In this document: one piece after another, positions 36,170-44,710 of the stretch
How positions within the stretch are numbered: position 1 is the stretch's first letter
How the letters are laid out: each line of letters starts with the position of its first letter
From: Nocardiopsis sp. NRRL B-16309
GTDB lineage: Bacteria; Actinomycetota; Actinomycetes; Streptosporangiales; Streptosporangiaceae
DNA length: 64,000 nucleotides
Assembly (NCBI RefSeq): GCF_001279585.1
Contig: NZ_LGEC01000067.1
Coordinates: forward strand, 1-64,000
Reading direction: 5' to 3'
Notes under the pieces: model-generated
The model's input: the letters and a program-made list of their open reading frames with translations, nothing else
Databases searched by the model: none
What the model was told of the DNA's origin: nothing
Position numbers and translations under genes: made by a program

Positions 36170-36469
36170 GTGGAACAGGCCACACTCGTGCGTCGTACCG
36201 TCGAGGACCACCGGGAGAACGTGGTCCCCTTGCAGGCCCGGTCCCGCGAGGCCCCGCTCTCCGGCACGTACGCGTCGGTCGAGCTGAGCCACGAGGACCT
36301 GGAGTTGCTCGCCGAGATCGCCACCGGTGTCACCACCGAGGTGGCGGCACGGCACCTCGAGCTCAGCGCACGGACCCTGCGCCGGCGTATTCGCAACATC
36401 TGCGACATGCTTGGAGTCAACACACCCATCGAGGCGGTCGTCTGGGCCGCTCGGCGCCAGCTGATCTGA
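36170..36469 (+). CDS. small LuxR-type helix-turn-helix regulator
   Basis: 99 residues. The C-terminal half is a LuxR/GerE-type DNA-binding domain: LSHEDLELLAEIATGVTTEV, then AARHLELSARTLRRRIRNIC, then DMLGVNTPIEAVVWAARR. The ~40-residue N-terminal part has no receiver or sensor domain, so it is an orphan regulator. GTG 36170 is chosen because GGGAGG lies five bases upstream; ATG 36155 would leave that site inside the gene. It sits between lysS and argA. Its long upstream leader suggests controlled expression. Confidence 0.78.
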   Translation: MEQATLVRRTVEDHRENVVPLQARSREAPLSGTYASVELSHEDLELLAEIATGVTTEVAARHLELSARTLRRRIRNICDMLGVNTPIEAVVWAARRQLI

Positions 36470-36598
36470 CGCCGGCCCGGTGACCACCGGGCGACACCAC
36501 GGGCATACCGGCCCTGGCCGCACGTGCGCGCCGCTCCCACCGGACGAAGAGCGTTCCGGTAGGTGTTGGCGAGCGCGTGGGCATAGTCTGGTCCGGTT

Positions 36599-37138
36599 AT
36601 GCCCGTTCGTCATGTTCGGGTGCGTCGCGCGCGTACGAGCGACGTCGCCCACATCCGCCGCCTCGTCGACACCTACACGGTCGACCGCCGTGTCCTCTCC
36701 AAGAGCACGGTCAACCTCTATGAGGACATCCAGGAGTTCTGGGTGGCCGAGGCGGAGACCGAGGAGTCCGAGCGCCGCGTGGTGGGCTGTGGGGCCCTCC
36801 ACGTGCTCTGGGAGGACCTCGCCGAGGTGCGCACCGTGGCCGTGGACCCCTCGCTGCGGGGTTTCGGCGTCGGCCACCGCATCGTCGCCGCACTGCTCGA
36901 CACCGCCCGCGTCCTCGGTGTGAGCCGTGTGTTCTGTCTGACATTCGAGACAGGATTCTTCGCCAAACACGGCTTTGCGCCGATCCAGGGCACTCCCGTC
37001 TCTCCCCGTGTCTACGAGGAACTCCTGCGTTCCTATGACGAGGGCGTCGCCGAATTCCTGGACCTGGAGCGGGTTAAGCCCAACACGCTAGGGAACACCA
37101 GGATGCTCGTGTACCTGGACGGGAGCCTCGGCTCGTAA
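36599..37138 (+). CDS. argA: amino-acid N-acetyltransferase (N-acetylglutamate synthase, GNAT type)
   Basis: A 179-residue single-domain GNAT enzyme like the mycobacterial ArgA, which starts arginine synthesis by acetylating glutamate. The acetyl-CoA loop VDPSLRGFGVGHRIVAALLD and the FETGFFAKHGFAPI region match. It lacks the amino-acid kinase domain of the E. coli enzyme, as actinobacterial ArgA does. ATG 36599. Its stop is followed by a 321-bp gap. Confidence 0.85.
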   Translation: MPVRHVRVRRARTSDVAHIRRLVDTYTVDRRVLSKSTVNLYEDIQEFWVAEAETEESERRVVGCGALHVLWEDLAEVRTVAVDPSLRGFGVGHRIVAALLDTARVLGVSRVFCLTFETGFFAKHGFAPIQGTPVSPRVYEELLRSYDEGVAEFLDLERVKPNTLGNTRMLVYLDGSLGS

Positions 37139-37459
37139 AGGATTTCGGTCGCGGCCGGACCTTACAGAGCCGTGTCGGTCGGTGACCGCGCTTATCCACA
37201 CCGGGTGGTATGGCCGCGGAACGCGGCAGGTAATGTGTACCTGCGTCCGCCGGAGGCCCCTCCACACACGTGGTGGGCCCCGTACACGATTCGCGGGCAT
37301 CCTGCGGTACCGCGTCCCATGTCAAACCGGGGGCGTGCGATGTCTATGATGTCGGGTATGCGATTGCCAGGGTGGTCGACACGTCATCCCCCGGGGCGCC
37401 CCGACCCTCTGTCGGGTATTTGCTGCGATAAGTAACAACCAGGAAGGGTGGAGCGCTCG
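37139..37459. other. intergenic region between argA and the small membrane protein
   Basis: No gene supported. TATGAT at 37345-37350 is a good -10-like hexamer without a clear -35. The 12-bp palindrome CGGGGCGCCCCG lies at 37392-37403. Confidence 0.35.
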
Positions 37460-37729
37460 ATGGGTGACTTTTTGGCATCGATGCTTCCCCCCGGACTGAT
37501 CGACGTATTGTCGGCGCTCATCCCTCCCGTCGTCGTCGCTACCGTGTTCTGTGCCATCATCCTCAAGATCCTGCGCCGCGAGATGGCGCCGAGGCGGATG
37601 GACGGAACCCTGGTCAGCGAGGACGCGGTCGAGAGCGGCGACAGCGCGGCCGAGGTCGAGCGGACCGAGGCGACGAACGAGACGCCGATTGCCCGGGCAG
37701 GGGAACGCACCGAATCCGACGGCCGTTGA
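37460..37729 (+). CDS. small single-pass membrane protein (89 aa)
   Basis: One long hydrophobic segment (MLPPGLIDVLSALIPPVVVA through TVFCAIILKIL) is followed by a basic RREMAPRR and a charged, probably disordered acidic tail. No family is recognised. ATG 37460 has GGAG six bases upstream. It ends just before a strong terminator and precedes lsr2. Confidence 0.65.
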   Translation: MGDFLASMLPPGLIDVLSALIPPVVVATVFCAIILKILRREMAPRRMDGTLVSEDAVESGDSAAEVERTEATNETPIARAGERTESDGR

Positions 37730-37750
37730 CGGAACCGTTCCCCGTGACGT

Positions 37751-37780
37751 GAGCCCCCGCGGAGCCGTGAGCGGGGGCTC
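37751..37780 (+). terminator. terminator upstream of lsr2
   Basis: Perfect 10-bp stem GAGCCCCCGC/GCGGGGGCTC with an inner GGAGCC pairing, 22 bases after the preceding stop. lsr2 is thus likely transcribed from its own promoter; TATATT at 37902-37907 is a possible -10 box. Confidence 0.75.
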
Positions 37781-37946
37781 CGTGCGCGATCGGGCCACTC
37801 CGCGCCCCCGCGCGGCCTCGGCGACCCCGAAACCGGGAGCCGGGGGCAGGATGATTTCTGGCACGCCGGGAATTGTCTTCCGCGTTCGCGCGAGATAGCT
37901 TTATATTCAGGTGTGGAGACACCGCTCTTCTGAAAGGTAAGATTCC

Positions 37947-38285
37947 ATGGCACAGAAGGTCCAGGTTTTCCTGGTCGACGACCTCGACGGCGGCGAGGCC
38001 GAGGAGACGGTGACGTTCGGTCTGGACGGCTCCGTGTACGAAATCGACCTGAGCGCGGGTAATGCTGCCAAGCTCCGCGAGGCCCTTACTCCGTTCGTCG
38101 AGGCGGCCCGCAAGGCTCCCGCGAAGGCGTCCCGCGGCACCGCCCGCCGGGGCAGCCGGAATGCGCCCAGCCGTGAGCGCAGCGCGGAGATTCGCGCGTG
38201 GGCCAAGGCCGCCGGCAAGCCGGTCAATGAGCGCGGGCGTATCCCCGCGGCGATCGTCGCCGAATATGAGGCGGTCAAGGGTTAG
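37947..38285 (+). CDS. lsr2: Lsr2 nucleoid-associated protein
   Basis: An H-NS-like protein of actinobacteria that bridges DNA and silences AT-rich, often acquired, genes. The N-terminal dimerisation part begins MAQKVQVFLVDDLDGGEAEE and continues DGSVYEIDLS. The basic linker (ASRGTARRGSRN) leads to a C-terminal DNA-binding domain with the AT-hook-like RGR in PVNERGRIPAAI. 112 residues is normal. ATG 37947 has AAAGG upstream. It lies near clpC, as in Streptomyces and Mycobacterium. Confidence 0.95.
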   Translation: MAQKVQVFLVDDLDGGEAEETVTFGLDGSVYEIDLSAGNAAKLREALTPFVEAARKAPAKASRGTARRGSRNAPSRERSAEIRAWAKAAGKPVNERGRIPAAIVAEYEAVKG

Positions 38286-38441
38286 GTTTGCTCCCGACCC
38301 CAGGGCGCCGAAATGTTGTCAGGTCTTGATCGAATATCGACCTTGGCTCCGGGGGTCTGCCTCGACCCGACCATCCCGGGCCCGCACACGGGCCCTGTGA
38401 CACAGGGATGAAGGGGATACCCCAGACCCCGGACGGCACGG

Positions 38442-38499
38442 GCCGGGCATCCGACCCCGGCGCGGCACCGATGCGCCCTACCGGGGCCGGATGCCCGGC
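38442..38499 (+). terminator. long hairpin after lsr2
   Basis: A 19-base stem (38442-38460 with 38481-38499, one or two mismatches) around a 20-base loop, 157 bases after the lsr2 stop. It is the first of three hairpins in the 638-bp gap before clpC. Confidence 0.65.
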
Positions 38500-38546
38500 A
38501 ACGCGGCATTCCCGGCTTTCCTCGTTCTGGAGGCGCCGGAAGAACG

Positions 38547-38583
38547 ACCGGGGGCGCTCCGCGCTCGCGGGAACGCCCCCGGT
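38547..38583. other. second hairpin in the lsr2-clpC gap
   Basis: ACCGGGGGCG pairs perfectly with CGCCCCCGGT, extended by TCCGCG/GCGGGA with one mismatch around loop CTC. Confidence 0.6.
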
Positions 38584-38626
38584 GGCCATGTTCGCTCAGA
38601 GCCGATAATCGGGCTTACGCACGTGC

Positions 38627-38663
38627 GGCCCGGGAACTCCGTGATGGATGGGAGTCCCGGGCC
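38627..38663. other. third hairpin in the lsr2-clpC gap
   Basis: GGCCCGGGA pairs with TCCCGGGCC, with ACTCC/GGGAG-like inner pairing. The rest of the gap (38664-38923) should hold the clpC promoter and is AT-richer around 38695-38750; no gene is seen. Confidence 0.6.
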
Positions 38664-38923
38664 GTTCGCCTTCGGCGTACAGGGAAATCTGACGCCGCAT
38701 TAGGTAGTTGGATGTTGGGTGAACGCCCTATCGTCGGGGAAAGTCTCTGGCACGGACGGCCGCGAGGTCGGCCACGCCGGAGGCGCGTCCGGTCGGCAGC
38801 CTGTCGACCGGCCGGTGCGTCAGTGCTCCCCGGGGGCTGACATCCCTGTGGGGCCGATATGCGGAAGAGTTGGGTCGGCGAGAACCGTCCCTGCCTGACC
38901 GCTCTGTAGAGGAGCGACGAGAC

Positions 38924-41434
38924 ATGTTCGAGAGGTTTACCGACCGCGCGCGGCGAGTGGTGGTTCTGGCCCAGGAAGAGGCCAGGATGCTCAACCACAA
39001 CTACATCGGTACGGAGCACATCCTGCTCGGCCTCATCCACGAGGGTGAGGGCGTCGCCGCCAAGGCCCTCGAGAGCCTTGGCATCAGCCTCGAAGCGGTT
39101 CGGCAGCAGGTTGAGGAGATCATCGGCCAGGGCCAGCAGGCTCCGTCCGGGCACATCCCGTTCACTCCGCGTGCCAAGAAGGTCCTGGAGCTGTCGCTGC
39201 GCGAGGCGCTGCAGCTCGGCCACAACTACATCGGGACCGAGCACATCCTGCTCGGCCTCATCCGCGAGGGCGAGGGCGTGGCCGCCCAGGTCCTCGTGAA
39301 GCTCGGCGCCGACCTGAACCGGGTCCGCCAGCAGGTCATCCAGTTGCTCCACGGCTACCAGGGCAAGGAGCCGCAGGCGACCGGCGCCTCCTCGGAGTCC
39401 ACCCCGTCGACGTCGCTGGTGCTGGACCAGTTCGGCCGCAACCTGACCCAGGCCGCCCGGGAGAGCAAGCTCGACCCGGTCATCGGCCGGGACAAGGAAA
39501 TCGAGCGCGTCATGCAGGTGCTCTCGCGGCGGACCAAGAACAACCCGGTCCTCATCGGTGAGCCCGGCGTCGGTAAGACCGCGGTCGTCGAGGGCCTGGC
39601 GCAGAAGATCGTCAAGGGCGAGATCCCCGAGACGCTCAAGGACAAGCAGCTGTACACGCTGGACCTGGGCGCCCTGGTCGCCGGCAGCCGCTACCGCGGT
39701 GACTTCGAGGAACGCCTGAAGAAGGTGCTCAAGGAGATCCGCACCCGCGGCGACATCATCCTGTTCATCGACGAGCTGCACACGCTGGTCGGCGCGGGCG
39801 CGGCGGAGGGTGCCATAGACGCCGCCTCCATCCTCAAGCCCATGCTGGCCCGCGGTGAGCTGCAGACCATCGGTGCGACCACCCTGGACGAGTACCGCAA
39901 GTACCTGGAGAAGGACGCCGCCCTGGAGCGGCGCTTCCAGCCGATCCAGGTGGACGAGCCGACGATCACGCACGCCATCGAGATCCTCAAGGGTCTGCGC
40001 GACCGGTACGAGGCCCACCACCGCGTCTCGATCACCGACAGCGCGCTGGTGGCCGCCGCGCAGCTGGCCGACCGCTACATCAGCGACCGGTTCCTGCCGG
40101 ACAAGGCCATCGACCTGATCGACGAGGCCGGCTCGCGGATGCGCATCCGCCGGATGACCGCCCCGCCGGACCTGCGCGAGTTCGACGAGAAGATCGCGGG
40201 CGTGCGCCGCGACAAGGAGTCGGCGATCGACGCGCAGGACTTCGAGAAGGCCGCGTCGCTGCGTGACGACGAGAAGCAGCTGCTGAACAAGAAGGCGCAG
40301 CGGGAGAAGGAGTGGAAGGCCGGCGACATGGACGTCGTGGCCGAGGTCGACGAGGAGCTCATCGCCGAGGTCCTGGCCGCCTCCACCGGCATCCCGGTCT
40401 TCAAGCTCACCGAGGAGGAGAGCTCCCGGCTGCTGCGCATGGAGGACGAGCTGCACCGGCGGGTCATCGGCCAGGAGGACGCCATCAAGGCGCTCTCGCA
40501 GGCCATCCGCCGTACCCGCGCCGGTCTGAAGGACCCCAAGCGCCCGGGTGGCTCGTTCATCTTCGCCGGCCCGTCCGGTGTCGGTAAGACCGAGCTGTCC
40601 AAGACGCTGGCCGAGTTCCTGTTCGGGGACGAGGACGCGCTGATCCAGCTGGACATGTCCGAGTTCATGGAGAAGCACACCGTCTCGCGGCTGTTCGGCT
40701 CCCCGCCCGGCTACGTCGGCTACGAGGAGGGCGGCCAGCTCACCGAGAAGGTGCGCCGCAAGCCGTTCTCCGTGGTCCTCTTCGACGAGATCGAGAAGGC
40801 CCACAACGACATCTTCAACTCGCTCCTGCAGGTGCTGGAGGAGGGTCGTCTCACCGACGCCCAGGGTCGCATCGTCGACTTCAAGAACACGGTCATCATC
40901 ATGACGACCAACCTGGGTACGCGGGACATCTCCAAGGGCGTGGCCATGGGCTTCGCCAAGGAGGACGACGCCAACACCAACTACGAGCGGATGAAGGCCA
41001 AGGTCAGCGAGGAGCTCAAGACCAACTTCCGGCCCGAGTTCCTCAACCGTGTGGACGACATCATCGTCTTCCACCAGCTGACCGAGAAGGAGATCTTCCA
41101 GATCGTCGACCTGATGATCACGGGGCTCGACACCCGCCTCAAGGAGAAGGACATGGGGATCGAGCTGCGCCCCGCCGCCAAGAAGGTGCTGGCGGAGCGC
41201 GGGTTCGACCCGGTCCTGGGCGCGCGGCCGCTGCGTCGCACGATCCAGCGGGAGATCGAGGACCAGCTGTCGGAGAAGATCCTCTTCGGCGACATCAAGG
41301 CCGGTCAGATCGTCGTGATCGACGCCGAGGGTGAGGGCACGGACGCCAAGTTCACCTTCAAGGGTGTGCCCAAGCCGGCCGAGGTCCCGGACACGCCCGC
41401 GGTCGAGGAGTCGGCCGCAGGCAAGAGCGAGTAG
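38924..41434 (+). CDS. clpC: ATP-dependent Clp protease ATPase subunit ClpC
   Basis: Hsp100 unfoldase that feeds proteins to ClpP. Order: two Clp-N repeats (each with HNYIGTEHILLGLI), AAA-1 with Walker A GEPGVGKT at ~212-219, a UVR/middle domain (~420-470), AAA-2 with Walker A GPSGVGKT at ~549-556, and the C-terminal D2 small domain (FDPVLGARPLRRTIQREIED). Length is 836. ATG 38924 follows AGAGGAG. It has its own upstream region after the lsr2 hairpins and a strong terminator after it, so it is monocistronic. Confidence 0.97.
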   Translation: MFERFTDRARRVVVLAQEEARMLNHNYIGTEHILLGLIHEGEGVAAKALESLGISLEAVRQQVEEIIGQGQQAPSGHIPFTPRAKKVLELSLREALQLGHNYIGTEHILLGLIREGEGVAAQVLVKLGADLNRVRQQVIQLLHGYQGKEPQATGASSESTPSTSLVLDQFGRNLTQAARESKLDPVIGRDKEIERVMQVLSRRTKNNPVLIGEPGVGKTAVVEGLAQKIVKGEIPETLKDKQLYTLDLGALVAGSRYRGDFEERLKKVLKEIRTRGDIILFIDELHTLVGAGAAEGAIDAASILKPMLARGELQTIGATTLDEYRKYLEKDAALERRFQPIQVDEPTITHAIEILKGLRDRYEAHHRVSITDSALVAAAQLADRYISDRFLPDKAIDLIDEAGSRMRIRRMTAPPDLREFDEKIAGVRRDKESAIDAQDFEKAASLRDDEKQLLNKKAQREKEWKAGDMDVVAEVDEELIAEVLAASTGIPVFKLTEEESSRLLRMEDELHRRVIGQEDAIKALSQAIRRTRAGLKDPKRPGGSFIFAGPSGVGKTELSKTLAEFLFGDEDALIQLDMSEFMEKHTVSRLFGSPPGYVGYEEGGQLTEKVRRKPFSVVLFDEIEKAHNDIFNSLLQVLEEGRLTDAQGRIVDFKNTVIIMTTNLGTRDISKGVAMGFAKEDDANTNYERMKAKVSEELKTNFRPEFLNRVDDIIVFHQLTEKEIFQIVDLMITGLDTRLKEKDMGIELRPAAKKVLAERGFDPVLGARPLRRTIQREIEDQLSEKILFGDIKAGQIVVIDAEGEGTDAKFTFKGVPKPAEVPDTPAVEESAAGKSE

Positions 41435-41454
41435 CCCGGTTCGGACCCGGTGGT

Positions 41455-41488
41455 ACGGCGGGGCGTCCCTTCGGGGGCGCCCCGCCGT
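41455..41488 (+). terminator. terminator after clpC
   Basis: 15-bp stem with one G-T pair (41455-41469 with 41474-41488), closed by a TTCG tetraloop, 21 bases after the stop. Confidence 0.9.
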
Positions 41489-41560
41489 CGTGTGCGCGGG
41501 GGCGGCGGACGGCACGGGCGAGCGAACGGACGCCGGGCCGGGATGGCCTAATCTGCGGGC

Positions 41561-42430
41561 ATGACCTCACCTCAGGAACCCCACCCCCAGGGGCCGCACG
41601 GGCCCGGTCCCCGGTACCCCGGACCCCAGTACCCCGGCCCGTACGGCGGCCCGCAGCCGCCCGGCCAGCACGGGCCCGCCCAGGGCGGGCCGCCGCCCGG
41701 AGCACAGTACGGCGGTGCTCCCGCGGGCGGCCCGCCGCCGGGACCGCACGGCCCCGGCGGGCCCCACGGCGGGCCGCCGCAGGGCCCCTACGGCCACCAC
41801 GCGCCGCCGCCCGCCCCGAAGAAGAAGGGCGGGGGAGGTGTCATCGCCCTGGTCGTCGGCGCGGTGGTCCTGCTCCTGCTGCTCGTGGTCGGCGGAGGCG
41901 TCGCGTACGTCATGACGCGCACCGACGGGGGTGTCGGAGGCGGCGGGGGCCTCGCCGGGGGTGAGATCGAGGGCGTCCGGTTCTACGACGAGCTCTCCAG
42001 GGACCATGTCGAGGAGGGCGAGACGGTCGACTACGACGGGGACCTCCCGCCGGTGGGCGGGGAGCACTACCCCCGCTGGCAGGACTGCGGGGTCTACGAC
42101 GAACCGCTGCGCGCGGAGTTCGGGGTGCACTCGCTGGAGCACGGCGCCGTGTGGATCGGCTACGACCCCGCGCTCCCGGAGTCGGACGTGCAGGCGCTGG
42201 CCGACCTGTACTCGCCCGGGGACTACCTGCTGATCAGCCCCATGGAGGGGGTGGAGACCCCCGTGGTGGCGTCCGCCTGGGAGGTCCAGCTTCCGCTGGA
42301 CGGCGTCGACGATCCGCGTCTGTCCCGGTTCCTGGCCGAGTACACGCAGGGGGAGCGGACCCCCGAGCCCGGCGCGCCGTGCAGCGGCGGTCACTCCGGG
42401 ACCGGAGCGGAGTTCGAGGCCGGTCTCTAG
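41561..42430 (+). CDS. DUF3105 family membrane-anchored protein
   Basis: 289 residues. The first ~85 are a Pro/Gly/Gln/His-rich cytoplasmic tail (HGPGPRYPGPQYPGPYGG), followed by KKK and one membrane helix (VIALVVGAVVLLLLLVVGGG). The extracytoplasmic DUF3105 domain has the conserved PPVGGEHYPRWQDCGVYDEP and HSLEHGAVWIGYDP. The two conserved Cys could form a disulfide, and the His-rich motif suggests metal binding; function is not established. ATG 41561. Ends before a hairpin and the second 161-bp element. Confidence 0.85.
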   Translation: MTSPQEPHPQGPHGPGPRYPGPQYPGPYGGPQPPGQHGPAQGGPPPGAQYGGAPAGGPPPGPHGPGGPHGGPPQGPYGHHAPPPAPKKKGGGGVIALVVGAVVLLLLLVVGGGVAYVMTRTDGGVGGGGGLAGGEIEGVRFYDELSRDHVEEGETVDYDGDLPPVGGEHYPRWQDCGVYDEPLRAEFGVHSLEHGAVWIGYDPALPESDVQALADLYSPGDYLLISPMEGVETPVVASAWEVQLPLDGVDDPRLSRFLAEYTQGERTPEPGAPCSGGHSGTGAEFEAGL

Positions 42431-42509
42431 GGGTCTGCCCCAGCCCGGGTTCCTCGCGTCCCCGCGTGTGCGCCTCCGACACCCTGGGCACAGGCGATGG
42501 CGTTTCCCC

Positions 42510-42539
42510 GCCACCTCTTCGGGGCCACAGGGAGGTGGC
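42510..42539 (+). terminator. hairpin after the DUF3105 gene
   Basis: GCCACCTC pairs with GAGGTGGC around a 14-base loop. Confidence 0.55.
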
Positions 42540-42551
42540 CGCTTCGGAAGG

Positions 42552-42712
42552 CTAGGTCGTGTTTTTTGCGGCATTCCGGGCTCGCGGCCGCCAGGCTGCC
42601 TCTCGCAGCGCCTCTGCGCTCGTGAAGCACCACCGGGCTGAACTTCGCACATCGTCGTGCGAGAGATGGCCTGGCGACCGCTCGCTCACCCGAAAGCCAA
42701 AACACTCCCTAG
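42552..42712 (-). mobile_element. 161-bp MITE-like hairpin element, copy 2
   Basis: Inverted second copy of the element at 7351-7511. Here both ends are bounded by CTAG (42552-42555 and 42709-42712), which looks like a 4-bp target duplication, leaving a 153-bp core with terminal repeats GTCGTGTTTTTTGC and GGAGTGTTTTGGC. The arms pair over most of their length. No gene inside. The mutY TAG stop lies in the right CTAG. Confidence 0.78.
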
Positions 42713-43590
42713 GCGTATCCGGGGAGGGCGTAGCGGCCGTCGTCCAGGGGGTCCACGAGGCCGTCGGAGACCAGGGCGTCCAGCGCGCGCTCGCGCTGGA
42801 CACCGTCGTCCCAGACGGTGTCCAACGCGTCCTTGGCGACCGGGTCGGCGGAGGCCCGCAGGACGGCCAGCAGCCGTCCCCGCACCTGGCGGTCAGTGCC
42901 CTCGTAGGTCTGGCCGCGCCGGGGCGGGCCGTCGTGGGCGGGGCGGCCGGCCGCCTTCCAGGCGCACGCGTGGGCGATGGGGCAGTCCGCGCACGCGGGG
43001 GTCCGGGCGGTGCACACGAGCGCGCCCAGCTCCATCACGGCCACGCCCCAGCGCGCGGCGACCGAGGCCTCGGCCGGCAGCAGGGACTCGGCGAGGGCCG
43101 TCTCCGCCTTGGTCTGGGTTTTCGGCGGGTACTGGATCCCTGTTTCGGCCCTCGCCAGGACACGGCGAACGTTGGTGTCCAGAATGGCGTGCCGCTGTCC
43201 GAAGGCGAAGCTCGCCACGGCCGCCGCGGTGTAGGCGCCGACCCCGGGCAGGGCGAGCAGGGCGGCGTGGTCGTCGGGGACGCTGCCGCCGTGCTGCTCG
43301 GTGATGGCCACGGCGCACGCGTGCAGGCGCAGCGCGCGGCGCGGGTAGCCGAGGCGGTTCCACATGCGCACGGCCTCGCCGGAGGGCTCTTTGGCCAGGT
43401 GGGCGGGGGTGGGCCAGCGTTCCATCCAGGCCCGCCAGGCGGGCAGGACCCGCACGACGGGGGTCTGCTGGAGCATGATCTCGCTGACGAGGATCGACCA
43501 GGGGGAGGCGTCGGGAGCACGCCACGGAAGGTCGCGCGCGTGCGCCTCGTACCAGGCGAGAACGGCTGTGCTGTAAGGGTTTTCGCTCAT
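42709..43590 (-). CDS. mutY: A/G-specific adenine glycosylase
   Basis: Removes adenine mispaired with 8-oxoguanine. It has the N-terminal SPWSILVSEIMLQQTPVVRV (catalytic Glu), the helix-hairpin-helix LPGVGAYTAAAV with the downstream LDTNVRRVLAR Asp, and the iron-sulfur cluster C-x6-C-x2-C-x5-C (CTARTPACADCPIAHAC). At 293 residues it lacks the C-terminal MutT-like 8-oxoG domain of E. coli MutY, as is common in actinobacteria. ATG 43590 is the likely start. The stop codon is part of the CTAG boundary of the repeat element. Confidence 0.93.
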   Translation of the reverse strand: MSENPYSTAVLAWYEAHARDLPWRAPDASPWSILVSEIMLQQTPVVRVLPAWRAWMERWPTPAHLAKEPSGEAVRMWNRLGYPRRALRLHACAVAITEQHGGSVPDDHAALLALPGVGAYTAAAVASFAFGQRHAILDTNVRRVLARAETGIQYPPKTQTKAETALAESLLPAEASVAARWGVAVMELGALVCTARTPACADCPIAHACAWKAAGRPAHDGPPRRGQTYEGTDRQVRGRLLAVLRASADPVAKDALDTVWDDGVQRERALDALVSDGLVDPLDDGRYALPGYA

Positions 43591-43652
43591 CTTTAACGGA
43601 TATCGGCGGGTTGAGTAGGTGGGGCGCGTGCAAAACCGCAATACTACGGCCC

Positions 43653-44441
43653 ATGGCGTCAAGTACCGGACAACCAGGAGCCGTCAGCCGCGAGACCTAC
43701 TGGAAGCGGCGTGCCTTCGTGCTGGTCGGGATGATGCTGGTGTTCGCGGTGATCGCGTTCGCCTGCCGTCCCTCGTCCGGGGACGACGGCGATCCGAGCC
43801 GATCCGAAGCGGGCGTCGAGCCTTCGGAGGAGGTCACCCCCAGTGTCCCATCCGCCGAGCCCTCCGACGCCGAAAGTGAGGGATCTGAGGACGGTGAGGA
43901 CGCCGAGGCGGACGGTGACGGGGAGGACTCCGGTGACGGCGAGGGGGACGAGGACGAAGGCGGTTCCGGCTCCGGGTCGGATTCCGAAGGCGGGTCCGGT
44001 GGCGGCTCCGGCGACGTCGCCGCTCCCGAGCGCCCCGAGGACCCCTGCCGCCCCCAGGACGTCGTGGTGAGCTTCGACTTCGCCTCCGCGGACAAGGAGA
44101 CCTACGGCGGCGGCGAGGAGCCCGGTTTCCGGATCACCGTGGTGAACACCGCCGAGCAGACCTGCACGGTCGACGTCGGCCCCGAGGCCCTGGAGCTGCG
44201 CATCCACTCCGGTGACGACCGGATCTTCTCGACCGCGGACTGCGTGGAGGGCTCCTCCGCCGAGGAGCGCCAGCTCAGGCGGGGCGTGCCGCACGAGTAC
44301 ACGATCACCTGGGAGCGGATGCGCTCGTTCACGGACTGCCGCGACGACAGCCGCGCGGCGGCCGTCGGCTGGTACCGGGCGAACCTGCACGGCGACTACG
44401 CCGGGGACCCCGACCAGCTGGTGTTCCAGCTCAAGGCCTGA
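43653..44441 (+). CDS. membrane-anchored protein with acidic linker (hypothetical)
   Basis: 262 residues. After a short cytoplasmic start comes one membrane helix (RAFVLVGMMLVFAVIAFACR), then about 80 residues of Ser/Gly/Asp/Glu-rich linker (EDGEDAEADGDGEDSGDGEG). The outer ~120-residue beta-rich domain contains DVVVSFDFASADKETYGGG, FRITVVNTAEQTCTVDVGPE and three more Cys, so it is probably disulfide-stabilised and immunoglobulin-like. Close relatives occur divergent from mutY in other actinomycetes, as here (62-bp shared promoter). Function unknown. Confidence 0.75.
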   Translation: MASSTGQPGAVSRETYWKRRAFVLVGMMLVFAVIAFACRPSSGDDGDPSRSEAGVEPSEEVTPSVPSAEPSDAESEGSEDGEDAEADGDGEDSGDGEGDEDEGGSGSGSDSEGGSGGGSGDVAAPERPEDPCRPQDVVVSFDFASADKETYGGGEEPGFRITVVNTAEQTCTVDVGPEALELRIHSGDDRIFSTADCVEGSSAEERQLRRGVPHEYTITWERMRSFTDCRDDSRAAAVGWYRANLHGDYAGDPDQLVFQLKA

Positions 44442-44464
44442 GCCCGTCCCGCGCGAGCGGACCC

Positions 44465-44491
44465 ACGACCCCGTCCACGCGGCGGGGTCGT
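44465..44491 (+). terminator. hairpin after the acidic-linker gene
   Basis: Perfect 9-bp stem ACGACCCCG/CGGGGTCGT, 24 bases after the stop. The region after it (44550-44640) is the most AT-rich of the area and holds a second, A/T-only hairpin around AAAGAA/TTCTTT; it leads to the subtilisin inhibitor gene. Confidence 0.7.
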
Positions 44492-44710
44492 CGCGTGCGT
44501 CCCGGCGGGAGGCCCGCGTTGTTCGGTCGAGAGGCCGATTTGTGAGCTGACTGTTCGGTAAAGAAGAATTTTTCTTTCCGAATGCCCATGTGAATGGCCG
44601 TAATAGGCGGCATATGTCTAGTTTGCGATGCTTCCCCGTCTGGACAGTGGGTCACTCGGTCCTTACGCTTCGTTGTGTCCCACAGCCCATCGACGTGCTG
44701 GAGAACACTC

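Noticed and set aside
38615..41515. 966-codon minus-strand open frame opposite clpC
   Set aside because: A shadow of clpC; the plus strand has all ClpC motifs, and the minus product is a low-complexity His/Leu/Asp-rich string.
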